Positions 1 through 9,063 of a stretch of 64,000 nt of DNA are shown one piece after another (within the stretch, counting starts at the first letter, position 1; each line of letters begins with the position of its first letter). The translations under genes and the position numbers were made by a program. The notes under the pieces are model-generated. The model was not told the origin of the DNA. It ran no database searches and saw only the letters and a program-made list of their open reading frames with translations. The DNA is from an uncultured Alphaproteobacteria bacterium (GTDB lineage Bacteria; Pseudomonadota; Alphaproteobacteria; HIMB59). The stretch is taken from NCBI GenBank assembly GCA_902588615.1, contig CACIPV010000001.1, positions 24,001 to 88,000 on the forward strand. Direction: 5' to 3'.

Positions 1-754
1 GTTTTACAAGTGTTCGATTTATATTGTTTAAAGGAACTAAATCACAAATAGTAGCAAGAGAAACAAGATCTAAATATTGTAATACATCTTTTTTTTCAAA
101 TATTTCCTCATTGTTTAAAAAAACGATAACTAAAAATGATAGAGCTGTTGCACATAAATCATCAAGATTAGATTTATCCTCTGGTGTTTTAGGATTTATA
201 ACAATCGACTCATTAAAATAATGATCACATTCATGATGATCAATTACAAGAAGATCGGCGCCTTGGGCGTTAATATACTTCTGTTCATCAAGATTATTGC
301 TACCACAATCTAAAACCAAAATGTTCGAGCTAAATTCCAGTAATTTGTTACAGGCAGGTATGCTTAATCCATACCCTTCATTTAATCTATTTGGAATATA
401 AACAAAAACTTCAATGTCAAATTGAGTTAGATATTTTTTGAAAATTGATGCAGCACAGGCTCCATCTACATCATAATCTGAGAATATAGAAATTTTTTTA
501 TCGTTTTTTATTTTTTTAAAAAATGAAGTTATTTTATTTAAATTATTTAATTTTAAAATTTGATTAAAAGATATGTTATCTTTTAATTTTGAATTCAAAA
601 AATTTTGTATTTTACTAACTTTACGATTTATTAATAATTTTGAAAGATTAATAGATATATTATTCTTTTGAGCGACTTCAAAAATTAATTCGTCATTTAA
701 ATCTGAATTTAATGGTCTCCAAATAGTACCGTTAAAACTTTTATCAGTAGTCAA
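1..754 (-). CDS. recJ: Single-stranded-DNA-specific exonuclease RecJ (N-terminal part, cut by window edge)
   Basis: RecJ is a DHH-family 5'-3' single-strand exonuclease used in recombination and mismatch repair. About 251 residues are visible; the C-terminus lies beyond base 1. The reading frame carries DYDVDG at about residues 93-98 (motif I), DHHE at about 172-175 (the DHH motif) and a TICDLVPL...NR..LVK stretch near the window edge, all typical of RecJ. There is no ATG at the 5' end. The best start is TTG at 754, which overlaps the end of glpX by 11 bp. The order hom-glpX-recJ is conserved in Alphaproteobacteria, so co-transcription is likely. Confidence 0.93.
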   Translation of the reverse strand, partial: MTTDKSFNGTIWRPLNSDLNDELIFEVAQKNNISINLSKLLINRKVSKIQNFLNSKLKDNISFNQILKLNNLNKITSFFKKIKNDKKISIFSDYDVDGACAASIFKKYLTQFDIEVFVYIPNRLNEGYGLSIPACNKLLEFSSNILVLDCGSNNLDEQKYINAQGADLLVIDHHECDHYFNESIVINPKTPEDKSNLDDLCATALSFLVIVFLNNEEIFEKKDVLQYLDLVSLATICDLVPLNNINRTLVK

Positions 755-1697
755 GTTGTTTGATGTCAAAGTTGTGTTTTCCATCAATCTCTCTAATAGT
801 TCCTGTTTTTGAGCGCATCACAATAGAGTGCGTAGTAGCAAAATTCTTGTTTATGTTAATTCCACGAAGCATTGTACCATCAGTAACACCTGTTGCTGAA
901 AACATAACATCTCCTGTAGCTAGATCGTTTAGCTTATAAATTTTATCTAAATTTGTTATGCCAGTTTTTTTCGCTCTATCAGTTTCTTGGTCATTATAAA
1001 AAATAAGCTGTCCCTCTAAATATCCCCCAACACATTGTAAAGCGGCGGCAGCTAGTACACCTTCTGGGGCACCACCGATACCGTAATACATATCAATGTT
1101 ACTGCTATCTATGACAGAAGAAATTACAGCACTGACATCTCCATCACCAATAATTTTTATTCTAGCACCTGCAGATCTTATTATTTCAATATCTTCTTGG
1201 TGTCTTTCTCGATCTAAAACACATATTACTAAATCCTCAGTATTAATTTTTTTATATTCAGCAAGTGCTTTAATATTTGATCTAAGATCTTGGTTGAGAG
1301 AAACAACATTTTCATTTTCAACCTTAGCTGATATTTTTCTCATATAGACATCTGGTGCATTTAAAAAACCACCCTCTTGAGCCAACGCAATAACAGCCAT
1401 AGCGTTCTCTCCACCTTTTGCAGTAATTGTAGTGCCCTCTAAAGGATCGAGGGCTATATCCACATTAGGGCCACCCTGACCAACTTTCTCACCTATGTAG
1501 AGCATGGGCGCTTCATCTCTCTCACCCTCACCTATAACTACAGTCCCAGATATTGTAAGAGAATTTAAACATTTTCTCATTGCGTCAACTGCAGCCTGAT
1601 CAGCTGCCTTTTCATTTCCTCTTCCAATATGTTTAGAAGCGGCTAATGCTGCAAATTCAGAAACTCGAACTAACTCAATAGCAAGATTTCTATCCAA
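744..1697 (-). CDS. glpX: Fructose-1,6-bisphosphatase class II (GlpX)
   Basis: GlpX hydrolyses fructose 1,6-bisphosphate to fructose 6-phosphate in gluconeogenesis; some GlpX enzymes also act on sedoheptulose bisphosphate. The 317-residue length is normal for the family. Visible signatures are GEGERDEAPM at residues 56-65 and DPLEGTT at 84-90, which bind metal and phosphate. The start is TTG at 1697, embedded in the hom stop region (8-bp overlap), so translation is probably coupled to hom. The gene sits between hom and recJ as in many alphaproteobacteria. Being the class II enzyme rather than Fbp is the usual alphaproteobacterial state. Confidence 0.96.
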   Translation of the reverse strand: MDRNLAIELVRVSEFAALAASKHIGRGNEKAADQAAVDAMRKCLNSLTISGTVVIGEGERDEAPMLYIGEKVGQGGPNVDIALDPLEGTTITAKGGENAMAVIALAQEGGFLNAPDVYMRKISAKVENENVVSLNQDLRSNIKALAEYKKINTEDLVICVLDRERHQEDIEIIRSAGARIKIIGDGDVSAVISSVIDSSNIDMYYGIGGAPEGVLAAAALQCVGGYLEGQLIFYNDQETDRAKKTGITNLDKIYKLNDLATGDVMFSATGVTDGTMLRGININKNFATTHSIVMRSKTGTIREIDGKHNFDIKQLDY

Positions 1698-2976
1698 TAT
1701 TTTCCTCTATCCTGATAACTGATATCTCGTTTTTAATAAAACTTGTCTTCTTTAAATTATTTACAACTTGAGTGATATTTTTTATACCAACAGGATCAGA
1801 TATAATAATTATAGGAACAACTTTTTCATTATTAGTATTCAATTGAATTATAGATTTTATGGAAATTGATTTTTGAGAAAATAATTGGGCAATCGATTTA
1901 AGAACACCAACTTTATTGAGCACAGACATTCTTAAGTAATATGGTCTTATTCTTTGAGATTGATTAACAAACTTTGCATTCAACATTTGTGAGTATTTTT
2001 TTATAAAAATACCTTTAATAGAAGAATAATTAATAAATCTCTTTATATCTGAGATAATAGAAGTAGCTGTTGGGTAACCTCCTGCTCCTTTGCCAACTAA
2101 GCTAGTTTTTAAAAAATTCTCACCTTCTAAAGTAATAACGTTTTCTTCAAAATTAGTTTTTGCAATCAAACTTGACTCTGGCACAAAACAAGGAGCTACA
2201 GATGAAAAAAACTTATCTTTATGTCTCTCTGTTAAAGAGACAAGTTTTAATTTATAACCAAGTTTAAGACCTTGTTCTAAATCTATTAGCTTAATATTTT
2301 CAATTCCATCGTAGTGCATATCAGAAAATTTAAACTTTTTTCCAAAAGATATATTTGAGAGTAAAACAAGTTTGTGCATAGCATCTTTTCCAGATAAATC
2401 AGCACTAGAGTCTTGTTCAGCAAATCCATTTTTTATAGCTAGTTCTAATGTTTCTTTGAAACTGATCTTATTTTCATACATTTTTGAAATGATATAGTTA
2501 GTTGTGCCATTAAAAATTCCATAAATTGAATTGACCTTTGAGGGATGAATACTATTCTCTATCGCTCTTATTACTGGTACGGCACCTAATACAGCAGCCT
2601 CAAAACCTAAAAATAAATTCGACTTATCAAAGCCCTCAAAAAACAAATTAGACTTTTCTGCTAATTGAGACTTATTAGCAGTAATAAGAGATATTTTATT
2701 TTTTAAACAAAATTTATATAGATCATTTATGTACTTCCCTGTACCTCCAATAGTTTCAATGATTAAGTCAGGTTTAAATTGGATTAAGCTCTTATAATCG
2801 CCTACCCATTTGTATTTACTAATATTGATTATTCTTTTCTTTTTCTTATTTTTTGCGCCAATAGCAACTATTTCACATTTAGTATCATCTAAAATGTATG
2901 AATTTTTTTCTAATAGCTTTACAACATGAGAGCCTACGACTCCTAAACCTAAAACTGCTATTTTAATCTTGTTCAT
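1690..2976 (-). CDS. hom: Homoserine dehydrogenase
   Basis: This enzyme reduces aspartate semialdehyde to homoserine, the branch to threonine and methionine. Its 428 residues fit the monofunctional form: an N-terminal Rossmann nucleotide-binding motif (GLGVVG at residues 10-15), the central catalytic domain with a GTTNYI stretch, and a C-terminal ACT-like regulatory domain (about residues 345-425) that usually gives threonine feedback. No aspartokinase domain is fused. It starts with ATG at 2976, overlapping the small upstream gene by 14 bp, and its end overlaps glpX by 8 bp, so it lies inside an operon. Confidence 0.96.
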   Translation of the reverse strand: MNKIKIAVLGLGVVGSHVVKLLEKNSYILDDTKCEIVAIGAKNKKKKRIINISKYKWVGDYKSLIQFKPDLIIETIGGTGKYINDLYKFCLKNKISLITANKSQLAEKSNLFFEGFDKSNLFLGFEAAVLGAVPVIRAIENSIHPSKVNSIYGIFNGTTNYIISKMYENKISFKETLELAIKNGFAEQDSSADLSGKDAMHKLVLLSNISFGKKFKFSDMHYDGIENIKLIDLEQGLKLGYKLKLVSLTERHKDKFFSSVAPCFVPESSLIAKTNFEENVITLEGENFLKTSLVGKGAGGYPTATSIISDIKRFINYSSIKGIFIKKYSQMLNAKFVNQSQRIRPYYLRMSVLNKVGVLKSIAQLFSQKSISIKSIIQLNTNNEKVVPIIIISDPVGIKNITQVVNNLKKTSFIKNEISVIRIEENIG

Positions 2977-3184
2977 TTTGAGATTTTAAAATTTGTTCTT
3001 TTCTAATACTACTCTTTTCGTTGAATTCCTCTAATTCTTTTTTCTTTTCCATCAAATTTTTATCGAAATTTTGGAATGATCTTTCGCAAGAAATAGTAAT
3101 TATTGATAGTGAAATGACAGAAAAAATAAATAAAAAATTATCTTTTAGAGAACTGAAAACTTCTTCTAGCTTTTTGCCTACCAT
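2963..3184 (-). CDS. Small single-pass membrane protein, unknown function
   Basis: I do not recognise a family. The 73-residue product would have a short charged N-terminus, one hydrophobic segment (about residues 17-33) and a strongly charged, probably helical tail rich in K and E (about residues 40-72), so a membrane-anchored coiled-coil-like protein is plausible. The only ATG at the front lies inside rpsI, giving a 47-bp overlap; a non-ATG start further in is possible. Its stop overlaps the hom ATG by 14 bp, the same spacing seen at several certain gene junctions here, which supports translation. Sequence alone cannot prove expression. Confidence 0.5.
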   Translation of the reverse strand: MVGKKLEEVFSSLKDNFLFIFSVISLSIITISCERSFQNFDKNLMEKKKELEEFNEKSSIRKEQILKSQNEQD

Positions 3185-3527
3185 ACTTTTTTCGTTCTAC
3201 TGTTCTAGGGTCTCTTGTTAAAAACCCATTTTTCTTTAAAACATCTTTGGTGTTTGGATCTATTTTTGTTAAAGCTCTGCTAAGTCCATGTTTGATAGCT
3301 CCAGCTTGACCAGATAAACCTCCACCTAATACTGTAATTCTAAGATCCACAGAATCTGATTTTTTTGCAACCTCTAATGGTTGGTTAATTATCATTCTTA
3401 GTGCTTTATCAGGAAAATAATCATCAATATTTTTTTTATTAATTGTTATATTTCCTGTTCCATTAGAAATCCAAACTCTTGCAATAGACTCTTTGCGTCT
3501 TCCAGTACTATAGACTTGATCAGACAT
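3138..3527 (-). CDS. rpsI: 30S ribosomal protein S9 (uS9)
   Basis: uS9 is a small-subunit head protein whose C-terminal tail reaches the P-site tRNA. The 129 residues begin with the family pattern YSTGRRKES and end with [17 protein letters not shown], the classic basic tail ending in SKR. It starts with ATG at 3527 and overlaps rplM by 8 bp (ATGTCTGA), the conserved rplM-rpsI pair. The tail-coding end is overlapped by the start of a small predicted membrane protein, which is unusual. The assignment is secure. Confidence 0.98.
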   Translation of the reverse strand: MSDQVYSTGRRKESIARVWISNGTGNITINKKNIDDYFPDKALRMIINQPLEVAKKSDSVDLRITVLGGGLSGQAGAIKHGLSRALTKIDPNTKDVLKKNGFLTRDPRTVERKKYGRQKARRSFQFSKR

Positions 3528-3987
3528 TTACTTTATTCTTCCTATTAATAGACTTAAAATCTAAGTTTTTTGGATTTTGAGACTCATGTGGATGATTAGC
3601 ATCTCTATAAAGTTTTATATTATTTTTCATAAGGTCTCTAAATAAAGGGGAGTTTGGAAGCATTCCTTTTATTGCTTTTTTAATAATATCGTCAGATTTA
3701 TTATTTTCTCTCAGTTTGTCAGGTGTAGTTTCTTTAATTCCACCAGGGTGACCAGTGTGTTTGTAATATTTTTTGTCAGTGTTTTTATTGCCTGAAAATT
3801 TTACTTTATCTGTGTTAACAATAATCACACCATCTCCGACTGGTAAATTAGGAGAATATTGTGGTTTGTTTTTACCTTTAAGAATTAAACTTACCCTTGA
3901 AGCAAGCCTTCCTACAGAGATATCGGTGGCATCTAACAAATGCCATTCTTTTTGAAATTCAGATTTTTTTAAAGTAGTAGTTTTCAC
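3520..3987 (-). CDS. rplM: 50S ribosomal protein L13 (uL13)
   Basis: uL13 is an early-assembly large-subunit protein. The 155-residue protein has the family features: a W.L.DA motif near residue 16, GRLAS at about residues 26-30, LKGK.KP in the middle, and YKHTGHPGG at about residues 75-83. The start is GTG at 3987; no ATG precedes it and the N-terminus ([15 protein letters not shown]) aligns with known L13 starts. A promoter-like pair upstream has its -10 only 9 nt from the GTG, so the mRNA may have almost no 5' leader. rpsI follows with an 8-bp overlap. Confidence 0.98.
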   Translation of the reverse strand: MKTTTLKKSEFQKEWHLLDATDISVGRLASRVSLILKGKNKPQYSPNLPVGDGVIIVNTDKVKFSGNKNTDKKYYKHTGHPGGIKETTPDKLRENNKSDDIIKKAIKGMLPNSPLFRDLMKNNIKLYRDANHPHESQNPKNLDFKSINRKNKVNV

Positions 3988-3996
3988 GATAGAGGG

Positions 3997-4024
3997 AATA
4001 TAAGTAAAATCATTAAAAAAGCAA
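3997..4024 (-). promoter_or_regulatory. Predicted promoter of the rplM-rpsI-hom operon
   Basis: Read on the minus strand, TTGCTT (4019-4024) and TATATT (3997-4002) are separated by 16 bp and resemble -35 and -10 boxes. The GTG of rplM begins 9 nt after the -10, so transcription would start at or within about 2-3 nt of the start codon. No Shine-Dalgarno sequence fits in that space. The prediction is by eye. Confidence 0.5.
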
Positions 4025-4092
4025 GGATTATAGATAAATTTTCCTCATTAATTGATAATAAACTTAATTTTTAAACATTATTCTCATTTTTT

Positions 4093-4169
4093 TGGTCGGG
4101 GGTACTGGACTTGAACCAGCGACCTCACGCCCCCCAGACGCGCACTCTACCAGGCTGAGCTAACCCCCG
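4093..4169 (-). tRNA. tRNA-Pro (anticodon GGG)
   Basis: The minus strand folds as a complete cloverleaf of 77 nt. The acceptor CGGGGGT pairs with ACCCCCG, the D arm contains AGCCTGGTA, the anticodon loop is CTGGGGG with anticodon GGG, and the T arm is GCTGG-TTCAAGT-CCAGT. The CCA end is encoded. The 5' end is one base after the stop codon of the MerR-type gene, so the tRNA is probably processed from the plsX-ihfA-merR transcript. A proline tRNA after this MerR gene is also the arrangement in other alphaproteobacteria. Confidence 0.96.
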
Positions 4170-4170
4170 A

Positions 4171-4476
4171 TTATCTTGATTTTTTTAATAGTCCCAATAA
4201 ATCCTTTAACTCTGAAAGAATATTATCATCTAGCGATTTCATTTTAAGCTTTGATTTTAATAAATAATTGTTGACCCCATCAAGTGTCAATTTTTGAACA
4301 TCAAGTAAGTATTTTATTTTTTTTAGAAGAAGTAAATTTTCATAATCATATAATCTATGTCCAGATTGAGTTCTGATAACTTTAAGTTTTTTTATTCTAC
4401 TCTCCCAAAACCTGATTGTATGTTTCTGCTCTCCCACTAAATGAGATACATCATCAATATTGTAAAAATTTTTCAT
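4171..4476 (-). CDS. MerR-family transcriptional regulator
   Basis: The 101-residue protein is an N-terminal MerR winged helix-turn-helix. It has the F/Y-x-I-D-D-V start, the T-I-R-F-W-E core around residues 20-25 and a HRLY motif at about residues 40-43, followed by a helical tail. The family binds DNA between promoter elements; no effector-binding domain or metal-binding cysteines are present, so the signal is unknown. It overlaps ihfA by 4 bp (ATGA). Alphaproteobacteria carry the same small MerR gene directly after ihfA. Its target is not evident here. Confidence 0.9.
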   Translation of the reverse strand: MKNFYNIDDVSHLVGEQKHTIRFWESRIKKLKVIRTQSGHRLYDYENLLLLKKIKYLLDVQKLTLDGVNNYLLKSKLKMKSLDDNILSELKDLLGLLKKSR

Positions 4477-4748
4477 AAGACTAATTTATTTGATTTTTTA
4501 AAACTTATAACTTTTCTAGATTTTATTAAATGCTCCTCTTTAGTTTTGGGGTTTCTACCTGTTCTCTCAATTTTTTTTTTTATTTTAAATGAACCGATAT
4601 TACTTATAGATAAATCAGAGACAATCATTTCATTGATCCAAATTTCAAGAATTTTATCTATTTTTTTGTAAACTGTGGAGTATGCTATGCCAAATTCAAT
4701 AGATATTTGCTTGACTATAGTCTCTCTAGTTAATTTATCTTGAGACAT
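4473..4748 (-). CDS. ihfA: Integration host factor subunit alpha
   Basis: IHF is a heterodimeric DNA-bending protein. The sequence shows the HU/IHF fold: an N-terminal helical part, the NIGSFKIKKK segment, and the arm region ERTGRNPKTKEE followed by FKKSNKL. The RNPKT motif is the family hallmark. I chose ATG at 4748 (91 residues, MSQDKLTRE), which matches the family start and overlaps plsX by 14 bp; ATG at 4763 would add five residues. Position beside the MerR gene and plsX supports the alpha subunit. In most relatives fabH lies between plsX and ihfA; it is absent here. Confidence 0.93.
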   Translation of the reverse strand: MSQDKLTRETIVKQISIEFGIAYSTVYKKIDKILEIWINEMIVSDLSISNIGSFKIKKKIERTGRNPKTKEEHLIKSRKVISFKKSNKLVL

Positions 4749-5739
4749 TTTTCTTAATCTCATTTAATAAATCAAAGTCAATACATTTTACACCAAACTC
4801 TATAGCATTCGCAAATGCATGTGAGTCAGCATTTCCGTGACTTTTAATTACTATACCATTTACTCCTATAAACATTCCTCCATTGTAATTTCTAGGATCA
4901 ATTAAATTTTTAAAGTCTTTGAAATTTTTTTTTAAAAGTAAAGAAAGTATTTTTGAGTAAGAAGAGGAGGTCAGACTTTTTTTTAAAGAGTCAGTAATAA
5001 ATTTAGATACCCCTTCAGCTGTTTTCAGCGCAATATTTCCAGAAAATCCATCTGTAACAATGACATGATTATTTGTTGAAGTAATCTCATCAGCTTCAAC
5101 AAATCCTTGATAATTTATTCTCTTATCACTCTTCATCAATTCATGTGTCTCTTGAATTAAATTATTACCTTTAAGCTCTTCTGACCCAATATTTAAAAGT
5201 GCTACTTTGGTATCAATTTGTGGATAGAGTACTTTGTAATAAGTACTACCCATAACAGCAAAATCTAAAAGATTTTCTGAGTTACACTCAGCATTTGCAC
5301 CCAAATCTAAAAAACATACAGGGTGTTTATCTGATGGAAAAAGTGAAGCTATTGCAGGTCTTGTGATATTTTCAATGGTCCTAAGATATACAGTTGAATA
5401 AGCCATCATTGCGCCAGTGTTTCCTGCAGAAATAGTTATTTGATTTTTATTTTCTTTTAAATTTAAGATAGCATGTGACATAGAACTATTTCGATTATCC
5501 TTTTTTAAGGCATCACTTGGTTTCATATCTGGAGAAATAAAATTTTCAGATTGTGTCCATTCAGAGTTAGAAAATAACTTTGAGAATGATGATTTAAATT
5601 TCTCATAAATATGCCTATCAGAATGTAAATTGAAGTTAATAGAAGTATTTTTCCTTTGGGCAATTAAAGCCCCCTCTAAAACTGATTGTGGGGCAAAGTC
5701 TCCTCCGTGAAGGTCAAGGTTAATGATGTACTTACTCAT
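4735..5739 (-). CDS. plsX: Phosphate acyltransferase PlsX
   Basis: PlsX makes acyl-phosphate from acyl-ACP for use by PlsY (also present, at 25.4 kb). The 334 residues carry LDLHGGDFAP at the N-terminus (family: D.MGGD.AP), SAGNTGAMMA in the middle, LDLGAN and VTDGFSGN motifs, and a GVNG...SHG stretch near the C-terminus. The length is normal. It starts with ATG at 5739, divergent from bamE about 50 bp away, and is the first gene of the plsX-ihfA-merR-tRNA-Pro unit. Confidence 0.97.
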   Translation of the reverse strand: MSKYIINLDLHGGDFAPQSVLEGALIAQRKNTSINFNLHSDRHIYEKFKSSFSKLFSNSEWTQSENFISPDMKPSDALKKDNRNSSMSHAILNLKENKNQITISAGNTGAMMAYSTVYLRTIENITRPAIASLFPSDKHPVCFLDLGANAECNSENLLDFAVMGSTYYKVLYPQIDTKVALLNIGSEELKGNNLIQETHELMKSDKRINYQGFVEADEITSTNNHVIVTDGFSGNIALKTAEGVSKFITDSLKKSLTSSSYSKILSLLLKKNFKDFKNLIDPRNYNGGMFIGVNGIVIKSHGNADSHAFANAIEFGVKCIDFDLLNEIKKNVSR

Positions 5740-5788
5740 AAATATTTATTATTGCTTTAAAATAACTTATACCTTATTTGTTTTTATT

Positions 5789-6121
5789 GTGAATATTTTA
5801 AAAATACATTTTATTTTTATGGCTTTATTAAGCTCAATAATTTTATTTTCTTGTTCGAAAGAGGTATATTTTTCTGGTATTTCAGAAAATAGTTTGAGTG
5901 AAATTAGAGAAAATTATCAAAAAATTAATTACTCAAAAGAAGATGTGATAACGATCATTGGGCCTCCTTTGATAAAGGAAAACTCAGATAATTTGTGGAT
6001 ATATAGAACAGATAAAAAAAGAGGTATTGCTGCTTTCAAACAGTCAGTCTACAACAAGACCCTAAAACTTAAATTTGAAGATAATATTTTAAGGTCTGTT
6101 GAAGAAGTTGAATTAAATTAA
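5789..6121 (+). CDS. bamE: Outer membrane assembly lipoprotein BamE (SmpA/OmlA family)
   Basis: BamE is a small lipoprotein of the BAM complex that folds outer-membrane proteins. With the GTG start at 5789 the protein has 110 residues: a short signal peptide with a lysine, a hydrophobic core and a lipobox ending in LFSC, then the SmpA/OmlA domain with the pattern S-K-E-D-V-I-x-x-I-G-P-P followed by a W-I-Y-R strand. ATG at 5819 would leave a signal of only 12 residues without a basic residue, so GTG is preferred; an upstream ATG at 5723 would overlap plsX. It meets hppA tail to tail with a 4-bp overlap. Confidence 0.83.
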   Translation: MNILKIHFIFMALLSSIILFSCSKEVYFSGISENSLSEIRENYQKINYSKEDVITIIGPPLIKENSDNLWIYRTDKKRGIAAFKQSVYNKTLKLKFEDNILRSVEEVELN

Positions 6122-8241
6122 ATAATGTTTAAATGAACAACAATTGATAGCAATAAAATTGAAACGATATTTGTTATTTTAATCATTGGGTTAACAGCTG
6201 GTCCAGCTGTATCTTTATACGGATCACCAACAGTGTCTCCGGTTACTGAGGCTTTGTGAGTTTCACTTCCCTTACCGCCTAAGTTACCATCTTCGATATA
6301 TTTTTTTGCATTATCCCATGCACCACCACCTGCTGTCATAGAAATAGCAACGAAAAAACCAGTGATTATGACTCCTATCAATAGAGCACCTAATGCTTGA
6401 AAGGCAGTGTTAACACTACCAGTCAATGAATAAACACCAAAGAAAATGATAACTGGCGAAAGCACAGGTAATAGAGATGGGATGATCATCTCTTTAATAG
6501 CTGCTTTTGTGAGTATGTCAACACACTTGCCATAATCAGGTTTTTCTTTTCCGGACATTATACCTTTTTTTTCTTTAAACTGTTGTCTAACCTCTAAAAC
6601 AACTGAACCGGCTGCTCTTCCTACTGCAGTCATGCTTAAGGCACTAAATAAGAAAGGTAGTAATCCGCCTAATAATAATCCAATTATCACGTAAGGTTCT
6701 GATAAATCAAAAGATACATTGAAAGCATTGTTGCCTGTTTCTTGATTAAAGAATTTTAGGTCTTCTGTGTAAGCAGCAAATAAAACTAATGCTCCCAATC
6801 CAGCCGAGCCGATAGCGTAACCTTTAGTGACTGCTTTTGTAGTATTTCCAACAGCATCTAAAGCATCTGTTCTTTCTCTAACTCTCTTGTTTAAACCTGA
6901 CATTTCAGCAATACCTCCTGCGTTATCTGTGACTGGTCCGTAAGCATCTAAAGCGACCACCATCCCTGCAAGAGCCAACATTGATGTAACTGCAATAGCT
7001 ATACCAAACAGTCCAGCAGTTGAAAAAGTTAGGCCTATTCCTGCACATATAATCAAAACTGGTATAGCTGTTGACTCCATACCCATAGCTAGGCCCTGTA
7101 TAATATTAGTTGCATGACCAGTTTGAGAGGCTTCTGCAACACTTTTTACAGGTCTATACTCAGTGCTTGTGTAATATTCTGTAATAAAAACAAGTGCTAG
7201 AGTAATTATTAATCCATAAACAGCACAAAGAAATAAATCCATTCCGTTGTACCATTTGTTTCCCAATTGGAAAAATTGATCGAAGCCAATTGAATATTGA
7301 GTGATAAGTGCAAATAAAATTACAGAAATAAATAAAGTCATGAAAAACCCTTTGTACAATGCTCCCATAATTGAAGATTTAGGGGTGGAGATTGATACAA
7401 ACTTTGAGCCAATTATAGATGCCAATATACTAGAACCTGCGATCAATAACGGATAAATAGTTAGTTCGCTAACAGTTCCTTGAAAGATAATAGCTAAAAC
7501 CATAGTTGCTACAATTGAGACAACATAAGTTTCGAATAAGTCTGCTGCCATACCCGCACAATCTCCAACGTTATCTCCAACGTTATCTGCTATAACAGCT
7601 GGATTTCTTGGGTCATCCTCAGGGATGTTTTTTTCTACTTTTCCAACCAGATCAGCTCCAACGTCTGCACCTTTTGTAAAAATCCCCCCACCCAGTCTTG
7701 CAAATATGGAAATCAATGAGGATCCAAAACCAAGAGCGACTAAAGGTTCTATGAGCTCTCTTCCTGTTCTTTCGAATCCAAAATATAGTATCATAAAGTA
7801 TCCTGCTATACCTGCTAAAGCCAGACCAACAACTAACAGTCCTGTGACTGCTCCTGCGTTAAAAGCAACATAAAGACCTTTTTTTAGCGAGGAACTTGCA
7901 GCTTGAGCTGTTATAACATTTGCTCTTACTGAGACGTTCATACCTATGTAACCAGCAAGGCCTGACAAAACCGCACCAATCAAAAAACCTACGGGAACAT
8001 CGTAGATGTGTTTAAATGGAATTAAAAAAAATGCAAAGAATATTACAATACCAACGATTGCTATGGTTGTGTATTGCCGGTTAAGGTAAGCTTTAGCTCC
8101 TTCTTGAATGGCACTAGAAATTGTTATCATTCTTTTCGTGCCTTTTGGCAAGCTTAGAATTTTATTAGTTGTGAATATTCCGAAAGCAATAGCTGCTATT
8201 GCAGCAAATATTACTATTTGCAAGAACTGTATTTGAGACAT
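6118..8241 (-). CDS. hppA: K+-independent proton-translocating pyrophosphatase
   Basis: This membrane enzyme couples pyrophosphate hydrolysis to proton pumping. The 707 residues form many hydrophobic segments (about 15-16). The catalytic loop [11 protein letters not shown] and the [12 protein letters not shown] motif are both intact, as is the C-terminal [15 protein letters not shown] segment. The GNTTKA motif has lysine where K+-dependent enzymes have alanine, which indicates the K+-independent H+-pump type. Energy saved from PPi fits an oligotrophic lifestyle (inference). It follows nusB by 31 bp and converges on bamE. Confidence 0.97.
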   Translation of the reverse strand: MSQIQFLQIVIFAAIAAIAFGIFTTNKILSLPKGTKRMITISSAIQEGAKAYLNRQYTTIAIVGIVIFFAFFLIPFKHIYDVPVGFLIGAVLSGLAGYIGMNVSVRANVITAQAASSSLKKGLYVAFNAGAVTGLLVVGLALAGIAGYFMILYFGFERTGRELIEPLVALGFGSSLISIFARLGGGIFTKGADVGADLVGKVEKNIPEDDPRNPAVIADNVGDNVGDCAGMAADLFETYVVSIVATMVLAIIFQGTVSELTIYPLLIAGSSILASIIGSKFVSISTPKSSIMGALYKGFFMTLFISVILFALITQYSIGFDQFFQLGNKWYNGMDLFLCAVYGLIITLALVFITEYYTSTEYRPVKSVAEASQTGHATNIIQGLAMGMESTAIPVLIICAGIGLTFSTAGLFGIAIAVTSMLALAGMVVALDAYGPVTDNAGGIAEMSGLNKRVRERTDALDAVGNTTKAVTKGYAIGSAGLGALVLFAAYTEDLKFFNQETGNNAFNVSFDLSEPYVIIGLLLGGLLPFLFSALSMTAVGRAAGSVVLEVRQQFKEKKGIMSGKEKPDYGKCVDILTKAAIKEMIIPSLLPVLSPVIIFFGVYSLTGSVNTAFQALGALLIGVIITGFFVAISMTAGGGAWDNAKKYIEDGNLGGKGSETHKASVTGDTVGDPYKDTAGPAVNPMIKITNIVSILLLSIVVHLNII

Positions 8242-8272
8242 GGTAAGTTGTTAATCTATTTTAATTTTATTT

Positions 8273-8659
8273 TCAAGGTGCTTTTTTAGAGGCATCATCT
8301 AACAAATAATTGAAGTATTTTACCTCTTCTTGGGTGAGAAAATCCTTGGAAAGCTTGATATATTCGCTCATTAGTATCTTTTTTTTATTTTTATTTAAAA
8401 GATACTCAGAGCAAAAGGCGTAAAGAAGAAAAACAGTTATTTTGTTAGTTTTTTCAATAATCTTAGAATCTATAAGTCCTTTGATTTTTTCTAAATTAGA
8501 ATTAAAACTTTCATTTAAAGAAAATAGTTTTTTTTTGTTAAAAGGTCTTTTCTTAATGTTTTGTTTTATAAATTCATCTAACTCAAAGTCAGTTGAATAG
8601 TTTCTTTGAAATATAAACTGAAAGAAAAATAATCTAGTGTTTTTATTTAAATTAAGCAT
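8273..8659 (-). CDS. nusB: Transcription antitermination factor NusB (divergent)
   Basis: NusB with S10 (NusE) loads on boxA RNA to promote rRNA antitermination. The 128-residue protein is divergent but keeps an all-helical character, an N-terminal R-x-F-F-F-Q-F-I-F-Q segment matching the usual R..A.Q.L(F/Y)Q pattern, and a C-terminal YIKLSKDFLTQEEVKYFN segment that matches the conserved NusB end. It overlaps ribH by 13 bp, and ribH-nusB is the conserved order. Domain identity rests partly on this context. Confidence 0.85.
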   Translation of the reverse strand: MLNLNKNTRLFFFQFIFQRNYSTDFELDEFIKQNIKKRPFNKKKLFSLNESFNSNLEKIKGLIDSKIIEKTNKITVFLLYAFCSEYLLNKNKKKILMSEYIKLSKDFLTQEEVKYFNYLLDDASKKAP

Positions 8660-9063
8660 TTAATCATTTTGACCATAGCATTAGCAGCTTCTATGCCTTT
8701 ATTTTTTGATTTAGATCTTTTTTTTGCTTGAGACTTACTATAGGCATTTATTATGCCATTTGATATTAGGGTATTTTTATTTTGATTTACAATATCTAAA
8801 AGTGCTTTTCCAACAGAGTCAGATATAACTTCAAAATGGTATGTTTCACCCTTTATAACACAACCTAGGGCAATAAATAAATTGTAATTATTTGGTTTAA
8901 TTTTCCATTTTATCATTTGGGGAATTTCATAGACACCAGGAACAGATAAAATTTCATATTTAAGTTTACTCTGTTCTAAAATCTCAATACAAGATTGTGT
9001 TAATGGATTAGTTATTTCTTTGTAATAATCAGCAACCACTATTTTAATTTTTAATTTTTTCAT
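8647..9063 (-). CDS. ribH: 6,7-dimethyl-8-ribityllumazine synthase
   Basis: RibH condenses dihydroxybutanone phosphate with the ribitylaminouracil to give lumazine, the penultimate riboflavin step. The 138 residues include the V-P-G-V-Y-E-I-P substrate loop, the A-L-G-C-V-I-K-G-E-T-Y-H-F-E motif with the catalytic histidine, and the K-G-x-E-A-A-N-A terminal motif. Length is typical. It starts with ATG overlapping the ribBA stop by 4 bp and overlaps nusB, so it is translated as part of the rib-nusB operon. Confidence 0.96.
   Translation of the reverse strand: MKKLKIKIVVADYYKEITNPLTQSCIEILEQSKLKYEILSVPGVYEIPQMIKWKIKPNNYNLFIALGCVIKGETYHFEVISDSVGKALLDIVNQNKNTLISNGIINAYSKSQAKKRSKSKNKGIEAANAMVKMIKCLI

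Noticed and set aside
5723..5788. Longer bamE reading frame starting at ATG 5723
   Set aside because: It would overlap the divergent plsX start and place about 22 hydrophobic residues before the normal lipoprotein signal.
7561..7590. Tandem 12-bp repeat
   Set aside because: It encodes the conserved [10 protein letters not shown] motif of the pyrophosphatase, so protein conservation explains it.
7625..7873. Open frame on the plus strand inside hppA
   Set aside because: It is antisense to a certain, highly conserved gene and has no recognisable protein features. The same holds for similar antisense frames over glpX, plsX-ihfA, gatB and the RND pump.
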